From: OLB7 sp966250335
Lineage (GTDB): Bacteria > Bacteroidota > Ignavibacteria > OLB7
DNA length: 56,204 nt
Reading direction: 5' to 3'
Assembly: GCA_966250335.1 (NCBI GenBank)
Contig: CBINGZ010000040.1
Location: forward strand, 1 to 56,204
The position numbers and the translations under genes are program-made. Below the pieces are notes generated by a model that worked only from the letters and a program-made list of their open reading frames with translations, did not search any database and was not told the DNA's origin. Shown piece by piece: positions 45,266 through 55,300 of the stretch. Positions within the stretch are counted from its first letter, which is position 1, and each line of letters opens with the position of its first letter.

Positions 45266-46436
45266 TATTACTCCCTCAGTCACGCTGAAACCCCGTGAGG
45301 AAAAGCGGCTGACCAACGGACATCTCTGGGTCTTCAGCAACGAGATAGAAAAAGTGGAAGGGAACGCCGAGCGCGGCACGCTGGTGCGCGTTCATGCGAG
45401 CCGCGGGTTCACGATCGGCTCCGGGATCTACAACCCGAACTCGCTGATCGCCGTCCGTCTTGTGAGCAGAGGAGAGGAACCGTTCGATACCGCATGGTTC
45501 CGCGACAGGATCGCGCGTGCGCTCCGGCTCCGCGCGAAGCTCTTCCCAGGCTCCACGAGCTACCGTCTGATCCATGCCGAGGCCGACGGCGTTCCCGGTG
45601 TCGTGGTCGACAGGTTCGATCGCGTCCTCTCCGTGCAGATCGCCGCCGCCGGCATGGAAGATCGTCGTGAGATGTTGTACGACGCGCTGATGGAACTGGA
45701 GGGGATCGAGGGGATCGTGGAACGGAACGACCACTCCTCGCGCGCTCTGGAAGGGCTGCCGGAACGGGTCGGCGTGGCGCGCGGCACGGCCGATCCGCAG
45801 ATCATCTCGGACGGCATTCTGCGATATAACGTCGATCCTCTCGGGGGGCAGAAGACCGGCTTCTACCTGGACCAGCGTGAAAATCGCCATGCGATGCGTC
45901 GCTTCATGGCGACCGGTCGGGTTCTCGACCTCTTCGCCAACTACGGCGGCTTCGCTCTCCATGCGCGTCACGCGGGGGCGGGGGAGGTGATCGCCGTCGA
46001 CAGTTCGTCGCTGGCGCTGGCCGCCCTTGAACGGAACCGGGAGCTGAACGGCCTTGGTCCGATCGAGGCCCGGAACGCCGATGTCTTCGCCGAGCTGCAC
46101 GACCGCGTGGGGCGTGGAGAGACCTTCGACGCGGTGATCGCCGATCCTCCGCCGTTCGCCCGTTCGAAGAAACATGTGGCGGCGGCGCGGAAGAAGTACG
46201 TCGAACTCTTCTCACTCTCGCTGGCCGCCACGGCGCGGGAGGGGACGGCGTTTCTGGCGACCTGCTCCCATCATATCACGCGCGACACCTTCATGGAGAT
46301 CGTGCGGGAGTCTCTGAGAAAGGGGAGGCGGGAAGGGGTCATCGTGGAGGAACGGGGAGCGTCCCCCGATCATCCGGTCCATCCCTCGATGCCGGAGACC
46401 GGCTACCTGCACGGCGTGATACTTCGGGTATCGTGA
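45258..46436 (+). CDS. RlmI-like 23S rRNA (cytosine-C5) methyltransferase
   Basis: 392 residues from ATG 45258, overlapping the upstream gene. A PUA domain lies at ~8-80 (LKPREEKRLTNGHLWVFSNE, GIYNPNSLIAVRLVSRGEE), then an EEHEA-like middle (LIHAEADGVPGVVVDRFDR), then the Rossmann SAM-binding domain (~205-390): GFYLDQRENRHAMRRFMATG, VLDLFANYGGFALHARHAGA, VIAVDSSSLALAALERNREL and the catalytic VIADPPPFARSKKHVAA. This is the COG1092 family (RlmI/RlmL-related). RlmI itself has C1962 of 23S rRNA as target; the substrate here is inferred from family. Confidence 0.92.
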   Translation: MDDITPSVTLKPREEKRLTNGHLWVFSNEIEKVEGNAERGTLVRVHASRGFTIGSGIYNPNSLIAVRLVSRGEEPFDTAWFRDRIARALRLRAKLFPGSTSYRLIHAEADGVPGVVVDRFDRVLSVQIAAAGMEDRREMLYDALMELEGIEGIVERNDHSSRALEGLPERVGVARGTADPQIISDGILRYNVDPLGGQKTGFYLDQRENRHAMRRFMATGRVLDLFANYGGFALHARHAGAGEVIAVDSSSLALAALERNRELNGLGPIEARNADVFAELHDRVGRGETFDAVIADPPPFARSKKHVAAARKKYVELFSLSLAATAREGTAFLATCSHHITRDTFMEIVRESLRKGRREGVIVEERGASPDHPVHPSMPETGYLHGVILRVS

Positions 46437-46591
46437 CGTGAAGCGTCGCCTTCCCCGCGAGGTCGTCATGCGCTCTTACAAGACGGCGCTTCCCGGCCAT
46501 CGGCGCAGGGACTATATTCGCGGTCCCGGTTCCTTCCGACGGAGGAGACGCGGCCGATCATTCCAATCAACGCTTATTATCGCGCATCGAT

Positions 46592-47893
46592 ATGCTGGAT
46601 CTGAAATTCATCCGTGACAATCTCGATCTCGTCAAGGAGAACGTCGAACGCCGGGGCGTGAGGAACGCCGATCCGGGGCTCGTGGTCGATCTCTACGCGC
46701 AGCGCGTCTCCGTGCTTCAGTCGCTGGAGGCTCTGCGGGCCGAGCGGAACGAATCCTCCCAGCGGATGAAGGGAAAACTGGAGCCGGAGGAGCGCGCCGC
46801 GCTCATCGAGAAGGGGCGCGAGCTGAAGGAGCGGATCGCGGAGCTGGAGGCCGATGAGCGCCGTCTGGGGGAGGAACTGGAATCGGCGGCCAGAAATATC
46901 CCGAATCTCACGCATCCCGATGTTCCCGCCGGCGGTGAGGAGGATGGCCGCATCCTTCAGGTCTACGGCGAGCCCCGCCGCTTCGACTTCGAGCCGAAGG
47001 ATCATGTCACTCTTGGAACCGAGCTGGGACTGTTCGACTTCGAGACCGCCGCGTCGGTCACCGGCCAGAAGTTCTACTACCTGATGAACGAGGGAGCCCT
47101 GCTGGAGCTGGCCCTTGTCAACTACGCGCTGAACAAGCTCGTGTCGCGAGGATACACTCCCTACTTCACCCCCGACCTTGCGCGCGCTTCGGTGCTGGAG
47201 GCGATCGGGTTCAACCCCAGGGGAGAGGAGACGCAGGTCTACAGCGTGGAGGGGACCGACCTCTGTCTGATCGGCACGGCGGAGATCACGCTCGGCGGAC
47301 TGATGCAGGGGAAGATTCTGAGGAAGGAGGATCTCCCGCTGCGGCTCGCCGGGTTCAGCCACTGCTTCCGTACCGAGGCCGGAGCGCACGGAGCGGCGCA
47401 GCGCGGATTATATCGTGTTCATCAGTTCAGCAAGGTGGAGATGTTCGCCTTCACGACCGTGGAGGAGAGCGACGCGATCCATCGCGAGATGCTGGAGATC
47501 GAGATCGAGATCTTCACGGAGCTCGGGCTCTGTTTCCATGTGCTCGACACGGCCGCCGGCGACCTTGGCGGACCCGCCTACCGGAAGTTCGATCTCGAGG
47601 CGTGGATGCCCTCCCGGAACGCCTTCGGAGAGGTGACGAGCACCAGCAACTGCACCGACTACCAGTCGCGCCGCCTGGGGGTCCGCTACCGCGATGAGGA
47701 GAACGCGACCCGCTTCGTCCACACGCTCAACGGAACGGCCGTGGCCGTGCCGCGCGCGATCCTGGCGATCATCGAGAACTTCCAGCAGGAGGACGGAACC
47801 GTCGTGATACCGGAGGTTCTCCGCCCGTACATGGGGGGGCGTGAGGTCATCGGAAAAGTGAAGGAGTGGAAGAGGGAACCGGCCGCGCGCTGA
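46592..47893 (+). CDS. serS: serine--tRNA ligase
   Basis: 433 residues, normal for SerRS. The N-terminal coiled-coil tRNA-binding arm covers ~30-100 (DLYAQRVSVLQSLEALRAER, KGRELKERIAELEADERRLG). The class II core has YLMNEGALLELALVNYALNK, TAEITLGGLM for serine recognition, motif 2 FRTEAGAHGAAQRGLYRVHQ and motif 3 LNGTAVAVPRAILAIIENFQ. ATG 46592 gives the conserved MLDLKFIRDNLDLVKENVER start. It begins 155 bases after the methyltransferase; no clear terminator lies between. The phosphatase gene starts 14 bases after its stop. Confidence 0.97.
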   Translation: MLDLKFIRDNLDLVKENVERRGVRNADPGLVVDLYAQRVSVLQSLEALRAERNESSQRMKGKLEPEERAALIEKGRELKERIAELEADERRLGEELESAARNIPNLTHPDVPAGGEEDGRILQVYGEPRRFDFEPKDHVTLGTELGLFDFETAASVTGQKFYYLMNEGALLELALVNYALNKLVSRGYTPYFTPDLARASVLEAIGFNPRGEETQVYSVEGTDLCLIGTAEITLGGLMQGKILRKEDLPLRLAGFSHCFRTEAGAHGAAQRGLYRVHQFSKVEMFAFTTVEESDAIHREMLEIEIEIFTELGLCFHVLDTAAGDLGGPAYRKFDLEAWMPSRNAFGEVTSTSNCTDYQSRRLGVRYRDEENATRFVHTLNGTAVAVPRAILAIIENFQQEDGTVVIPEVLRPYMGGREVIGKVKEWKREPAAR

Positions 47894-47907
47894 CCATCCG
47901 GAGCATC

Positions 47908-48453
47908 ATGAAACCTTCCAGAACACGGGCGATCTTCCTCGATCGCGACGGCGTGGTGAACAGGCGTATCGTGGGGGACTACGTGCGCGACTGGTCGACG
48001 TTCGAGTTCCTTTCCGATATATTCTCCGTGCTTCCGGAGATCCGTGAATCGGGCTACACGGCCGTGCTGGTGACGAACCAGCGCGGCGTGGCGCGGGGGC
48101 TGATGACGGAAGAGGATCTCGCCGCGATCCATGAGCGGATGCAGAACGAACTCGCTTCGGCGACGGGACATCGCTTCGATGCGATATACTACTGTCCGCA
48201 CGATTCATCGACCGGATGCGACTGCCGCAAGCCGCTCCCCGGCATGATCGTGCGCGCGGCGCTCGAGCACGACATCGACATCCCCGCCTCCTGGATGATC
48301 GGTGACTCTGAATCCGATATAGAGGCCGGGGCCGCCGCCGGATGCCGCACCGCGCGCGTCATGGAGGGGGACGACGCCACGACCGCCGATCTCCACGCAA
48401 CATCGCTTCGCGATGCGTGGAATCTTGTTCGCGATCTATCTTCCAGCGATTAA
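47908..48453 (+). CDS. gmhB: HAD-IIIA phosphatase, GmhB-like (heptose bisphosphate 7-phosphatase type)
   Basis: 181 residues from ATG 47908. HAD motif I is AIFLDRDGVVNRR, motif II VLVTNQRGVARG, and motif III/IV GMIVRAALEHDID then MIGDSESDIEAGAAAGC. The structural zinc loop CPH-CDC is present (YYCPHDSSTGCDCRKPLPG), which marks GmhB/HisB-N-type enzymes. GmhB removes the 7-phosphate of heptose 1,7-bisphosphate in ADP-heptose synthesis for lipopolysaccharide. No other heptose gene is in view, so the exact sugar phosphate is inference. It follows serS by 14 bases and precedes the DUF971 gene by 15, suggesting one operon. Confidence 0.88.
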   Translation: MKPSRTRAIFLDRDGVVNRRIVGDYVRDWSTFEFLSDIFSVLPEIRESGYTAVLVTNQRGVARGLMTEEDLAAIHERMQNELASATGHRFDAIYYCPHDSSTGCDCRKPLPGMIVRAALEHDIDIPASWMIGDSESDIEAGAAAGCRTARVMEGDDATTADLHATSLRDAWNLVRDLSSSD

Positions 48454-48468
48454 TCCAGATATATCCCA

Positions 48469-48816
48469 ATGTCACAGACCGGAAAATCGGCGCCGACGAA
48501 AATCACCCAGAGAACCCCCGCCGACCTGACCTTCACCTGGCCGGACGAACGGGAATGCACCCTCACGCTCCGGCTGCTGCGCGACGAATGCCCGTGCGCT
48601 TCGTGCAAGGGGGAGAATATTCTCGGGAAGGTCTACAAGCCTCTCTCGCTTCCGATGTTCACCCCCGGCATGTACGAACTGGCCGCGCTGGAACCGGTGG
48701 GGAACTACGCGATCCAGATCACCTGGCGCGACGGGCACCATACCGGCATCTACACATGGGAATACATCCACATGCTCTGCGCCGAGGGGGAGGCCGGAGG
48801 AAGATCTCCGGCCTGA
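48469..48816 (+). CDS. DUF971 domain protein
   Basis: 115 residues covering one DUF971 domain (also the N-terminal domain of gamma-butyrobetaine hydroxylase-like proteins): DLTFTWPDERECTLTLRLLR, DECPCASCKGENILGK with a CPCASC cysteine pair, ALEPVGNYAIQITWRDGHHT and GIYTWEYIHMLC. Stand-alone members are small cytoplasmic proteins, sometimes tied to iron-sulphur or Mrp/ApbC-type proteins. It lies 15 bases behind the phosphatase gene and is probably the last gene of the serS operon. Confidence 0.9.
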   Translation: MSQTGKSAPTKITQRTPADLTFTWPDERECTLTLRLLRDECPCASCKGENILGKVYKPLSLPMFTPGMYELAALEPVGNYAIQITWRDGHHTGIYTWEYIHMLCAEGEAGGRSPA

Positions 48817-48948
48817 AAAAAAAATTCACACCTCATTCAACCATTCCCCGCGACCCCCTGTCTTCGACGCTAGCAATGGGCCTCCGTTCGATGAAGCATG
48901 AACGGCTTTTTGGAACGGCGGCTCCGAACCAATCCTGGAGCAAGCGTC

Positions 48949-50409
48949 ATGAACAAGTCCCTACTACGTACCACAATTCTGTCGAGCATCTGCTGTTCCG
49001 CATTGCTCGGCGGGTGCGTCTCGCTGACCACGAACAATTATTATGATGAGCAGGGTCGTCCGGTCGCGGCATCGGCCTCGCCGTCGACCTCGACGAGAAC
49101 TGCGGGGGGCGTCGTCTGCGACTGCTGCCGCGACGGCGCGCGTTATTCCAACGACGGATATCGACGGACGGAAACGGGCTATGTGTCGCAGTGCGATCAT
49201 CAGTACGGCTACGGCCGCCGGACGCAGGGGACGTATCCTCCCTACGTGTATACTCCCACTCCTCCCTATGCGAACGATATCCCCTACACCTATCCCCCTC
49301 CGCGCGTGATCTATGTTCCGACGGAACCGGGACGCGGGACGACCAACGGCGGAAGCACGAACAACGGTAACGGAAACGGCGGCATGGTGACGGGGTCGGG
49401 AAGGCCCGGAGGGGGTGTGGCCGGGGGAAGCCGAGGCTCGAACTCATCGGGCTCACGTACGCGACGCGATCCGTCGGCGCCGGTCGAGGCAGGGGATCGC
49501 ACCGACGACGGCAGACCGGTCGTGATTACGGCTCCGGCCGATCGCGTCGATAATGTCGACGCCGATGCCGGACGCGAGAGAACGGATCGTAATGCGCCGG
49601 TCGTGATCACGGCCCCGGCCGGTCGGGTCGATAATGTCGACGCCGACGCCGGACGTGCCAGAACGGATCGTAATGCGCCGGTTACCGCAGGACGCGATAT
49701 TCCCACCGTTCCCGATGAAGGGCGCGGAACCGACGTGACCGGCTCCAGAACGACCGGCTCCACCGTCATCTTCGGCGATCGCCCGACCGGTACCAACCCG
49801 GATCTGCGTTCCTCCGAAAACGAGAACGCCGAACGCGCATCGCGTCGCGCTCCGGTGACGGCGCAGTCGCCCGACGTGGCGAACCCGAGACGGACGAACA
49901 ACGGTGAGCGCGGAGGGCTCTCGACCTCCACATCGACGCTCCCGACCGATAGAGGGGATCGCGTGACGATCGCTCCCAGGGTCGAGACCTCCTCGACGAA
50001 CTCCGGGACATCCTCGGAGTCCTCCGTGGCGATGGAACGGAACAGATCGGAGTCGGTGAACTCCACGGCGACGAGCGCGCCGGTCGTGGCCCCGTCGTCG
50101 GAGCGGGTATCGGTCATGGAGGGATCGGGTTCAGGTTCCCGCTCCCGGATCTCCGGCGGGTCGCCGGCGGTCGTGGAGTCCGGAACGGCGGTGACGGCGG
50201 CGCCCGTGCAGGAGAAGACGGTCTCGGTGGAGCCGGTGAGGGTCCGGTCGCGCGAGAGCGGGCTTCCCGACCCCTCCACATCGGTTTCGGTCTCCGGGGC
50301 ATCGGTCGAGGCGAAGCCGTCGGTGGAGGCGCGGGAGGTCAACACGATCTCGACGCCGATCCAGGTGGAGTCGACAGGTGGTTCGAGCCGGGTCGTGACC
50401 CCGCGATAA
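48949..50409 (+). CDS. low-complexity surface lipoprotein
   Basis: 486 residues from ATG 48949, with a signal peptide and lipobox (SALLGGC). Residues ~15-60 hold a few Cys (CDCCRDGAR), followed by a Tyr/Pro-rich block (YPPYVYTPTPPYANDIPYTY) and a Gly/Asn-rich block (NGGSTNNGNGNGGMVTGSGR). From ~residue 190 on, it is a Thr/Ser/Asp/Val/Arg-rich disordered tail containing two exact-length 27-residue repeats (49516-49677). Such a lipid-anchored, disordered chain could be a surface coat or spacer. No enzymatic domain. A strong terminator follows at 50443-50478. Confidence 0.7.
   Translation: MNKSLLRTTILSSICCSALLGGCVSLTTNNYYDEQGRPVAASASPSTSTRTAGGVVCDCCRDGARYSNDGYRRTETGYVSQCDHQYGYGRRTQGTYPPYVYTPTPPYANDIPYTYPPPRVIYVPTEPGRGTTNGGSTNNGNGNGGMVTGSGRPGGGVAGGSRGSNSSGSRTRRDPSAPVEAGDRTDDGRPVVITAPADRVDNVDADAGRERTDRNAPVVITAPAGRVDNVDADAGRARTDRNAPVTAGRDIPTVPDEGRGTDVTGSRTTGSTVIFGDRPTGTNPDLRSSENENAERASRRAPVTAQSPDVANPRRTNNGERGGLSTSTSTLPTDRGDRVTIAPRVETSSTNSGTSSESSVAMERNRSESVNSTATSAPVVAPSSERVSVMEGSGSGSRSRISGGSPAVVESGTAVTAAPVQEKTVSVEPVRVRSRESGLPDPSTSVSVSGASVEAKPSVEAREVNTISTPIQVESTGGSSRVVTPR
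49516..49677 (+). repeat. two tandem 81-bp repeats inside the lipoprotein gene
   Basis: Two consecutive 81-base units (27 residues beginning PVVITAPA and ending TDRNA) differ at a few bases; a third begins at 49678 but diverges after PV. The phase is in-frame, so repeat number could change without breaking the gene. Confidence 0.8.
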
Positions 50410-50442
50410 GGCGCTTCGAGATATTATGACGATATAATAATG

Positions 50443-50478
50443 GAACGGCCCCGGTTCGTGAATGAACCGGGGCCGTTC
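50443..50478 (+). terminator. hairpin terminator of the lipoprotein gene
   Basis: A perfect 15-bp stem (gaacggccccggttc / gaaccggggccgttc) with a 6-base loop, followed by ttcgttc, 34 bases after the stop codon. Confidence 0.9.
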
Positions 50479-51481
50479 TTCGTTCGGTCCCCTGTCGGCC
50501 GTGAGGAGCCCGCGGCGCGGACTCTTCCGGCGCGGTCGGGAACGGGGACGATCGGGATATATGTGTTTCGGATATGTTGAAACGGAAGGAAGCCCGGGAC
50601 CATCATGAACGATGGAAGCCCGCCTTCCGGCGGGCCGACGGGCACAGACGATCCCCCGCGGTGCTGTCGTTCCGCGGAAGCCGACTGCTTTAGATACGGC
50701 GAACCTCCTCAAGTGCGCCGACCTGCCTCCTCTCCCGGACCCCTTCCGATCTGTCGGACGGGGCCGCGGCCATACCGCCGCCCTTGTCGACAACAAATAT
50801 GCCAGGGTGGAAGAAATCTACAACCCTTCAATGTGGGGATATCCAAGTTTTGGGCGATCGTATCGCGATGGGACTTCGGTGAAGTCGGGTCGGAGGAGTG
50901 CACGGTGCGGGATCGGGGGACCGTGACGTATCTTCTCGATTTGTAAGACCTCCTTCGTCCTGTCGGCAGCGTCCGGGGTGTTCCCGGTCGATCCCGGGAT
51001 TTCCCACTCGTTTCAGCGTTCACGCGCGAATCGACGCATGAAACGGGCCGGCGCGATGCGGGCTTCGGGGGAGGTGGAGAGGGTGGGGGCACGGCGCATG
51101 ATGATCCTTCACGTGCCGTGACGTTCGTTCACGGTCCTGTCGGCCTGATAGGTGAATCGCGGATTTTTTGAGAATTGCCGTAGCTGGCATGAGGATTGGT
51201 AGTCCCAGAGTGGCAAGTTCCCGTACGAACGTACCTACTTCGCAATTTCAGACTGGAGGACGATTGACACGCGACCATATACTCACTGCTACTTCACTTC
51301 GGTCAGTCTCGTTTTCATCGGGAGCATGAGGTTTCGGATTCACCGCCGGGCGTGAACGGACGTTCGGGCGGGGGATCGGGCGCGTACCATATATAATCGC
51401 ATCATCATGGAACCTATCGGGGAGGCGCGGCGGATATCACAGGAAAACGGCCGGGAGAATCCCGACGTATCCTGTGCAAAG

Positions 51482-51512
51482 TTGCAGGAGATGGTAAAAT
51501 CATAGATATTTG
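51482..51512 (+). promoter_or_regulatory. probable promoter of the T9SS genes
   Basis: TTG (51482-51484) is followed after 20 bases by GATATTTG (51505-51512), one base off TAnnTTTG. The leader to the ATG at 51647 is about 135 bases. Confidence 0.35.
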
Positions 51513-51646
51513 CCCCCCATCCGGTTGAGGTAATGGTTGATGAGAGACACTCAACTTCTACGCAGAGTTACTCCAACTCTTCGCAATTCGACGATAGCAG
51601 GGCCAAACAATACACAGTTATTCTAACGAACTAACGAGGTAAGACG

Positions 51647-52219
51647 ATGACACGTATCCTCAATCGACCGTACCTCACGGGCATCTTCGTGCTGCTCGCG
51701 CTGGTCGTGGTCGGTGGTGAAACGAGTGCTCAACAGATCCCGTGGTACGTGGTAGGATCCGGCGCAACGATGACGAGCGGCGGATCTATCACGCTGTACG
51801 GAACGATCGGGCAGTCGGCAATCGGCACGGTGGAAGGGGGGTCGACGACCGCCCATCTCGGTTTCTGGATTCCCGGAATCAATCGGACTTCAGACGCACC
51901 GACCGAGCCGGTCGCCGGCAATGCGACGCTGCGCAACTACCCGAACCCGTTCAACACAACGACGACCATCTTCTATCAGGTGGCTGAGCGAAGCCAGATA
52001 CGCATACGGGTCTACGATCTGTCGGGACAGCTCATTAAGGAGCTGGTCGACGAGGTCCGTGAAGCAGGTTCCAACCAGGTCGTATGGGACGGCACCGACG
52101 ACAACGGCCGGGAGGCGACATCGGGAAGCTACGTCTACAAGATGGACGTGCAGTCGACCGATGGGGCCGCCAATGCCAAGGGGGGGACTCAGTACGGCAG
52201 GATGATCCTGGTACGATAA
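51647..52219 (+). CDS. small T9SS-secreted protein with FlgD-like sorting domain
   Basis: 190 residues with a signal peptide (TGIFVLLALVVVGGETSAQ). GAGG eight bases upstream supports the start. Residues ~30-80 are Gly/Ser/Thr-rich (GSGATMTSGGSITLYGTIGQ and SAIGTVEGGSTTAHLGFWIP), a pattern seen before T9SS tails in this group. The C-terminal ~90 residues are a FlgD-ig/T9SS type A sorting domain: LRNYPNPFNTTTTIFYQVAE, IRIRVYDLSGQLIKELVDEV, WDGTDDNGREATSGSYVYKM and YGRMILVR. It begins 135 bases after a promoter-like site and 118 bases before the giant repeat gene on the same strand, so both may be one unit. Confidence 0.85.
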   Translation: MTRILNRPYLTGIFVLLALVVVGGETSAQQIPWYVVGSGATMTSGGSITLYGTIGQSAIGTVEGGSTTAHLGFWIPGINRTSDAPTEPVAGNATLRNYPNPFNTTTTIFYQVAERSQIRIRVYDLSGQLIKELVDEVREAGSNQVVWDGTDDNGREATSGSYVYKMDVQSTDGAANAKGGTQYGRMILVR

Positions 52220-52336
52220 GTCGCGTACGCCGCCGGTCTCCATCGTCCGGCGGTCACGTTCCTGCTTCATGCACAACTGATGGCATTACGATACTTGCAT
52301 TTAGATCAACAAGTAGAGAACCAAGGAGAAAACCGA

Positions 52337-55300
52337 ATGCAACGAAAGTTATTCCCCGTATCGGCAGCGGCGCTCGGTGCACTGCTGTTGTCCAATGCGG
52401 CTCTGGCACAGATACCGGAGAAGATGTCCTTCCAGGGACTGGTGAGTGTCCCCGGCAATCCCGCCTCGGCAAACTTCCAGTTTACGATCTATGATGCTCA
52501 GACCGGCGGCGCCAGCCTCTGGACCGAGACTCAGACGGCCGTTCCCCTGACCCCGGCCGGCGGCGGCAGCGGGCTCTTCAGCGTCATCCTCGGCAGTGTC
52601 AACCCGATCACCGGGGTTCCCTTCGACAAGCCGTACTACCTGGAGATCGCCGTCAACGGGACGCCGATGGCCAACCGTACGGAGCTCGTCACCTCCCCGT
52701 ATTCGTTCCGTTCGAAGTTCGTCGAGGAGATCGTCGACGGTCAGGTGACCACCGAGAAGATCGCCGACGGCGCAGTGACGCTCGGGAAGATCAGCTCGGC
52801 CGGCGGCGCCGCAGGACAGGTCCTGACGGTCGACCCGACGGGGAACGCAGTGGTCTGGGCAAACAGCACGGCCGGCGGCGGCACCATCACCGGTGTGACG
52901 GCAGGACCGGGCCTTTCCGGCGGCGGCACCACCGGTAACGTGACGATCGAAGTCGACAAGCAGGGGATCACCACGGCGATGATCGCCGACGGTGCTGTCA
53001 CCACGTCGAAGATCGCCAACGGCGCTGTCGGCACCAGCCAGATCGCGGCCGGCGCCGTCAACAGCAACTCGATTGCCGACGGATCGCTGACGACGCAGAA
53101 GTTCAACACGGCGGGCGTGGCCACGGGCCAGACGCTGGTGTTCGACGGGATCAACCTGATCTGGGGCAACCCGACGCCGGGCGGCCCTGCCGGCGGTGAC
53201 CTGAGCGGAACGTTCCCGAACCCGGAGATCCGTGTCGGTGCGGTCGGCTCGCCGGAGATTCTGGACAACTCGATCCAGTCGATCGACATCATGGACGGGA
53301 CGATCACGCTGGCGGACATGGCTCCGCTGTCGATCGGCACGGTCCAGATCATCGACAACTCGGTGACCGGCGACGACATCATGGATAACACGATCACGTC
53401 GGCCGACATTCAGGACAACACGGTCTCCTCGGCCGACATCCTGAACAACACGATCGCCAGCGTCGACATCCAGGACAACACGGTCGCGTCGGTCGACATT
53501 CTGGACAACACGATCGCGTCGATCGACATCCTGGACAACACGATCGCCTCGGTCGACATCCTCGACGGCACGATCGCGCTGGCGGACATGGGTCCGAACA
53601 GCGTGAACAGCGCCAACATCGTGGACAACACCGTCACGACGTTCGATATCCTCGACGGCACGATCCAGTCGGTCGATATCCAGGACAACACGATCACCAG
53701 CGCCGACGTGCTGGACAACACGCTGCAGTCGGTCGACGTTCAGGACAACACCCTGACGAGCGCCGACATCCAGGACAACACGATCGCGCTCGCCGACATG
53801 GGCGACAACGCAGTCGGTTCCAGCGAGGTGATCGACAACTCGCTGAACAGCGCCGACCTGCAGGACAACACGGTTGCCTCGATCGACATTCTGGACAACA
53901 CGATCCTGAATTCCGATATCCAGGACAACACGATCACCGGCGCCAAGATCTCCAACGAGACGATCACGTCCGCCGATGTGATGGACAACTCGCTGATGAG
54001 TGCCGATATCCAGGACAACACGATCATGTCCGAGGATATCATGGATAACACGATTCGCCAGCAGGATATGGCGACGAACTCCATCGGCGCCGATCAGGTC
54101 ATCGACAACTCGGTGGGAAGCGCGGACATCCTTGATAACTCGATCCAGTCGATCGATGTCATGGACAACACGATCACCGCCGACGATCTCGCCGATAACG
54201 TTATCGGCTCCAACGAGATCATCGACAACTCGGTGACCAGCGCTGACATTCAGGACAACACGATCACGTCGGCCGACATCATGGATAACACTATCCAGTC
54301 GATCGACATCATGAACGAGACGATCCTGACCGACGACATTCAGGACAACACGATCACCAGCGCCGACATCCGTGACAACACGGTGACCAGCGCCGACATC
54401 ACCGACAACACGGTGACCGGCGCCGATATCGCCGACGGCACGGTTGCTTCGGTCGATATCACCGACGGTACGATCGGTGTGGCGGACATGGGTCCGAACT
54501 CGGTGACGACGGCTCAGATCGTCGACAACACGATCGCGCTGGCGGACATGGGTGACAACTCGGTCAGCGGCGCGGAGATCGTCGACGGCTCGGTCGCTTC
54601 GGCCGACATCACCGACAACAGTGTCTCGGGCGCCGATGTTCTCGACAACTCGATCGCCTCGGCGGACATCACCGACAACTCGGTGACGAGCGCCGACATC
54701 GCCGACGAGACGATCCTCAGCGGCGATATCCAGGACGGCACGATCCTGAGCGCAGACGTCGCAGACGGCACGCTCACGGGCGCCGACGTTCAGGACAACT
54801 CGATCGCTTCGGCCGATATCACCGACAACTCTGTTGCCTCGGCCGACATCGCCGACAACACGATCCAGTCGGGTGATATCCAGGACGGCACGATCGGCGT
54901 GGCGGACATGGGTCCGAACTCGGTGACGACGGTTCAGATCGTCGACAACACGATCGCACTGGCGGACATGGGTGACAGCTCGGTCGGTTCGGCCGAACTC
55001 GTCGACAACTCGATCCTGACCGACGACATCCAGGACAACACGATCACCAGCGCCGACATCCGTGACAACACGGTGACCAGCGCCGACATCACCGACGGCA
55101 CTGTCGCTTCGGTCGATATCGCCGACAACTCGGTTGCCTCGATCGACATCATGGATAACTCGGTCGAGTCGGCTGACGTCCTCGACAACAGCCTCTCGGG
55201 CGCCGATGTTCTCGACAACTCGATCGCCTCGGCCGACATCACCGATAACTCGGTGACGGGCGCCGATCTGCTCGACGGCACGGTCGGTTCGATCGACATC

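Larger units (their letters stand above)
50410..51646. other. long gene-free stretch upstream of the T9SS genes
   Basis: 1237 bases without a credible gene. It holds the lipoprotein terminator, a hairpin at 50618-50635 (gcccgcc / ggcgggc, 4-base loop), mixed-composition sequence, an A/T-rich tail and the promoter-like site at 51482-51512. Short open frames here lack coding character or start signals. A structured RNA or control region cannot be excluded. Confidence 0.4.

Noticed and set aside
50605..50946. Plus-strand frame of 113 codons in the long gap
   Set aside because: Cys/Arg/Pro-rich without ribosome binding site, domain or signal; probably chance in GC-rich DNA.
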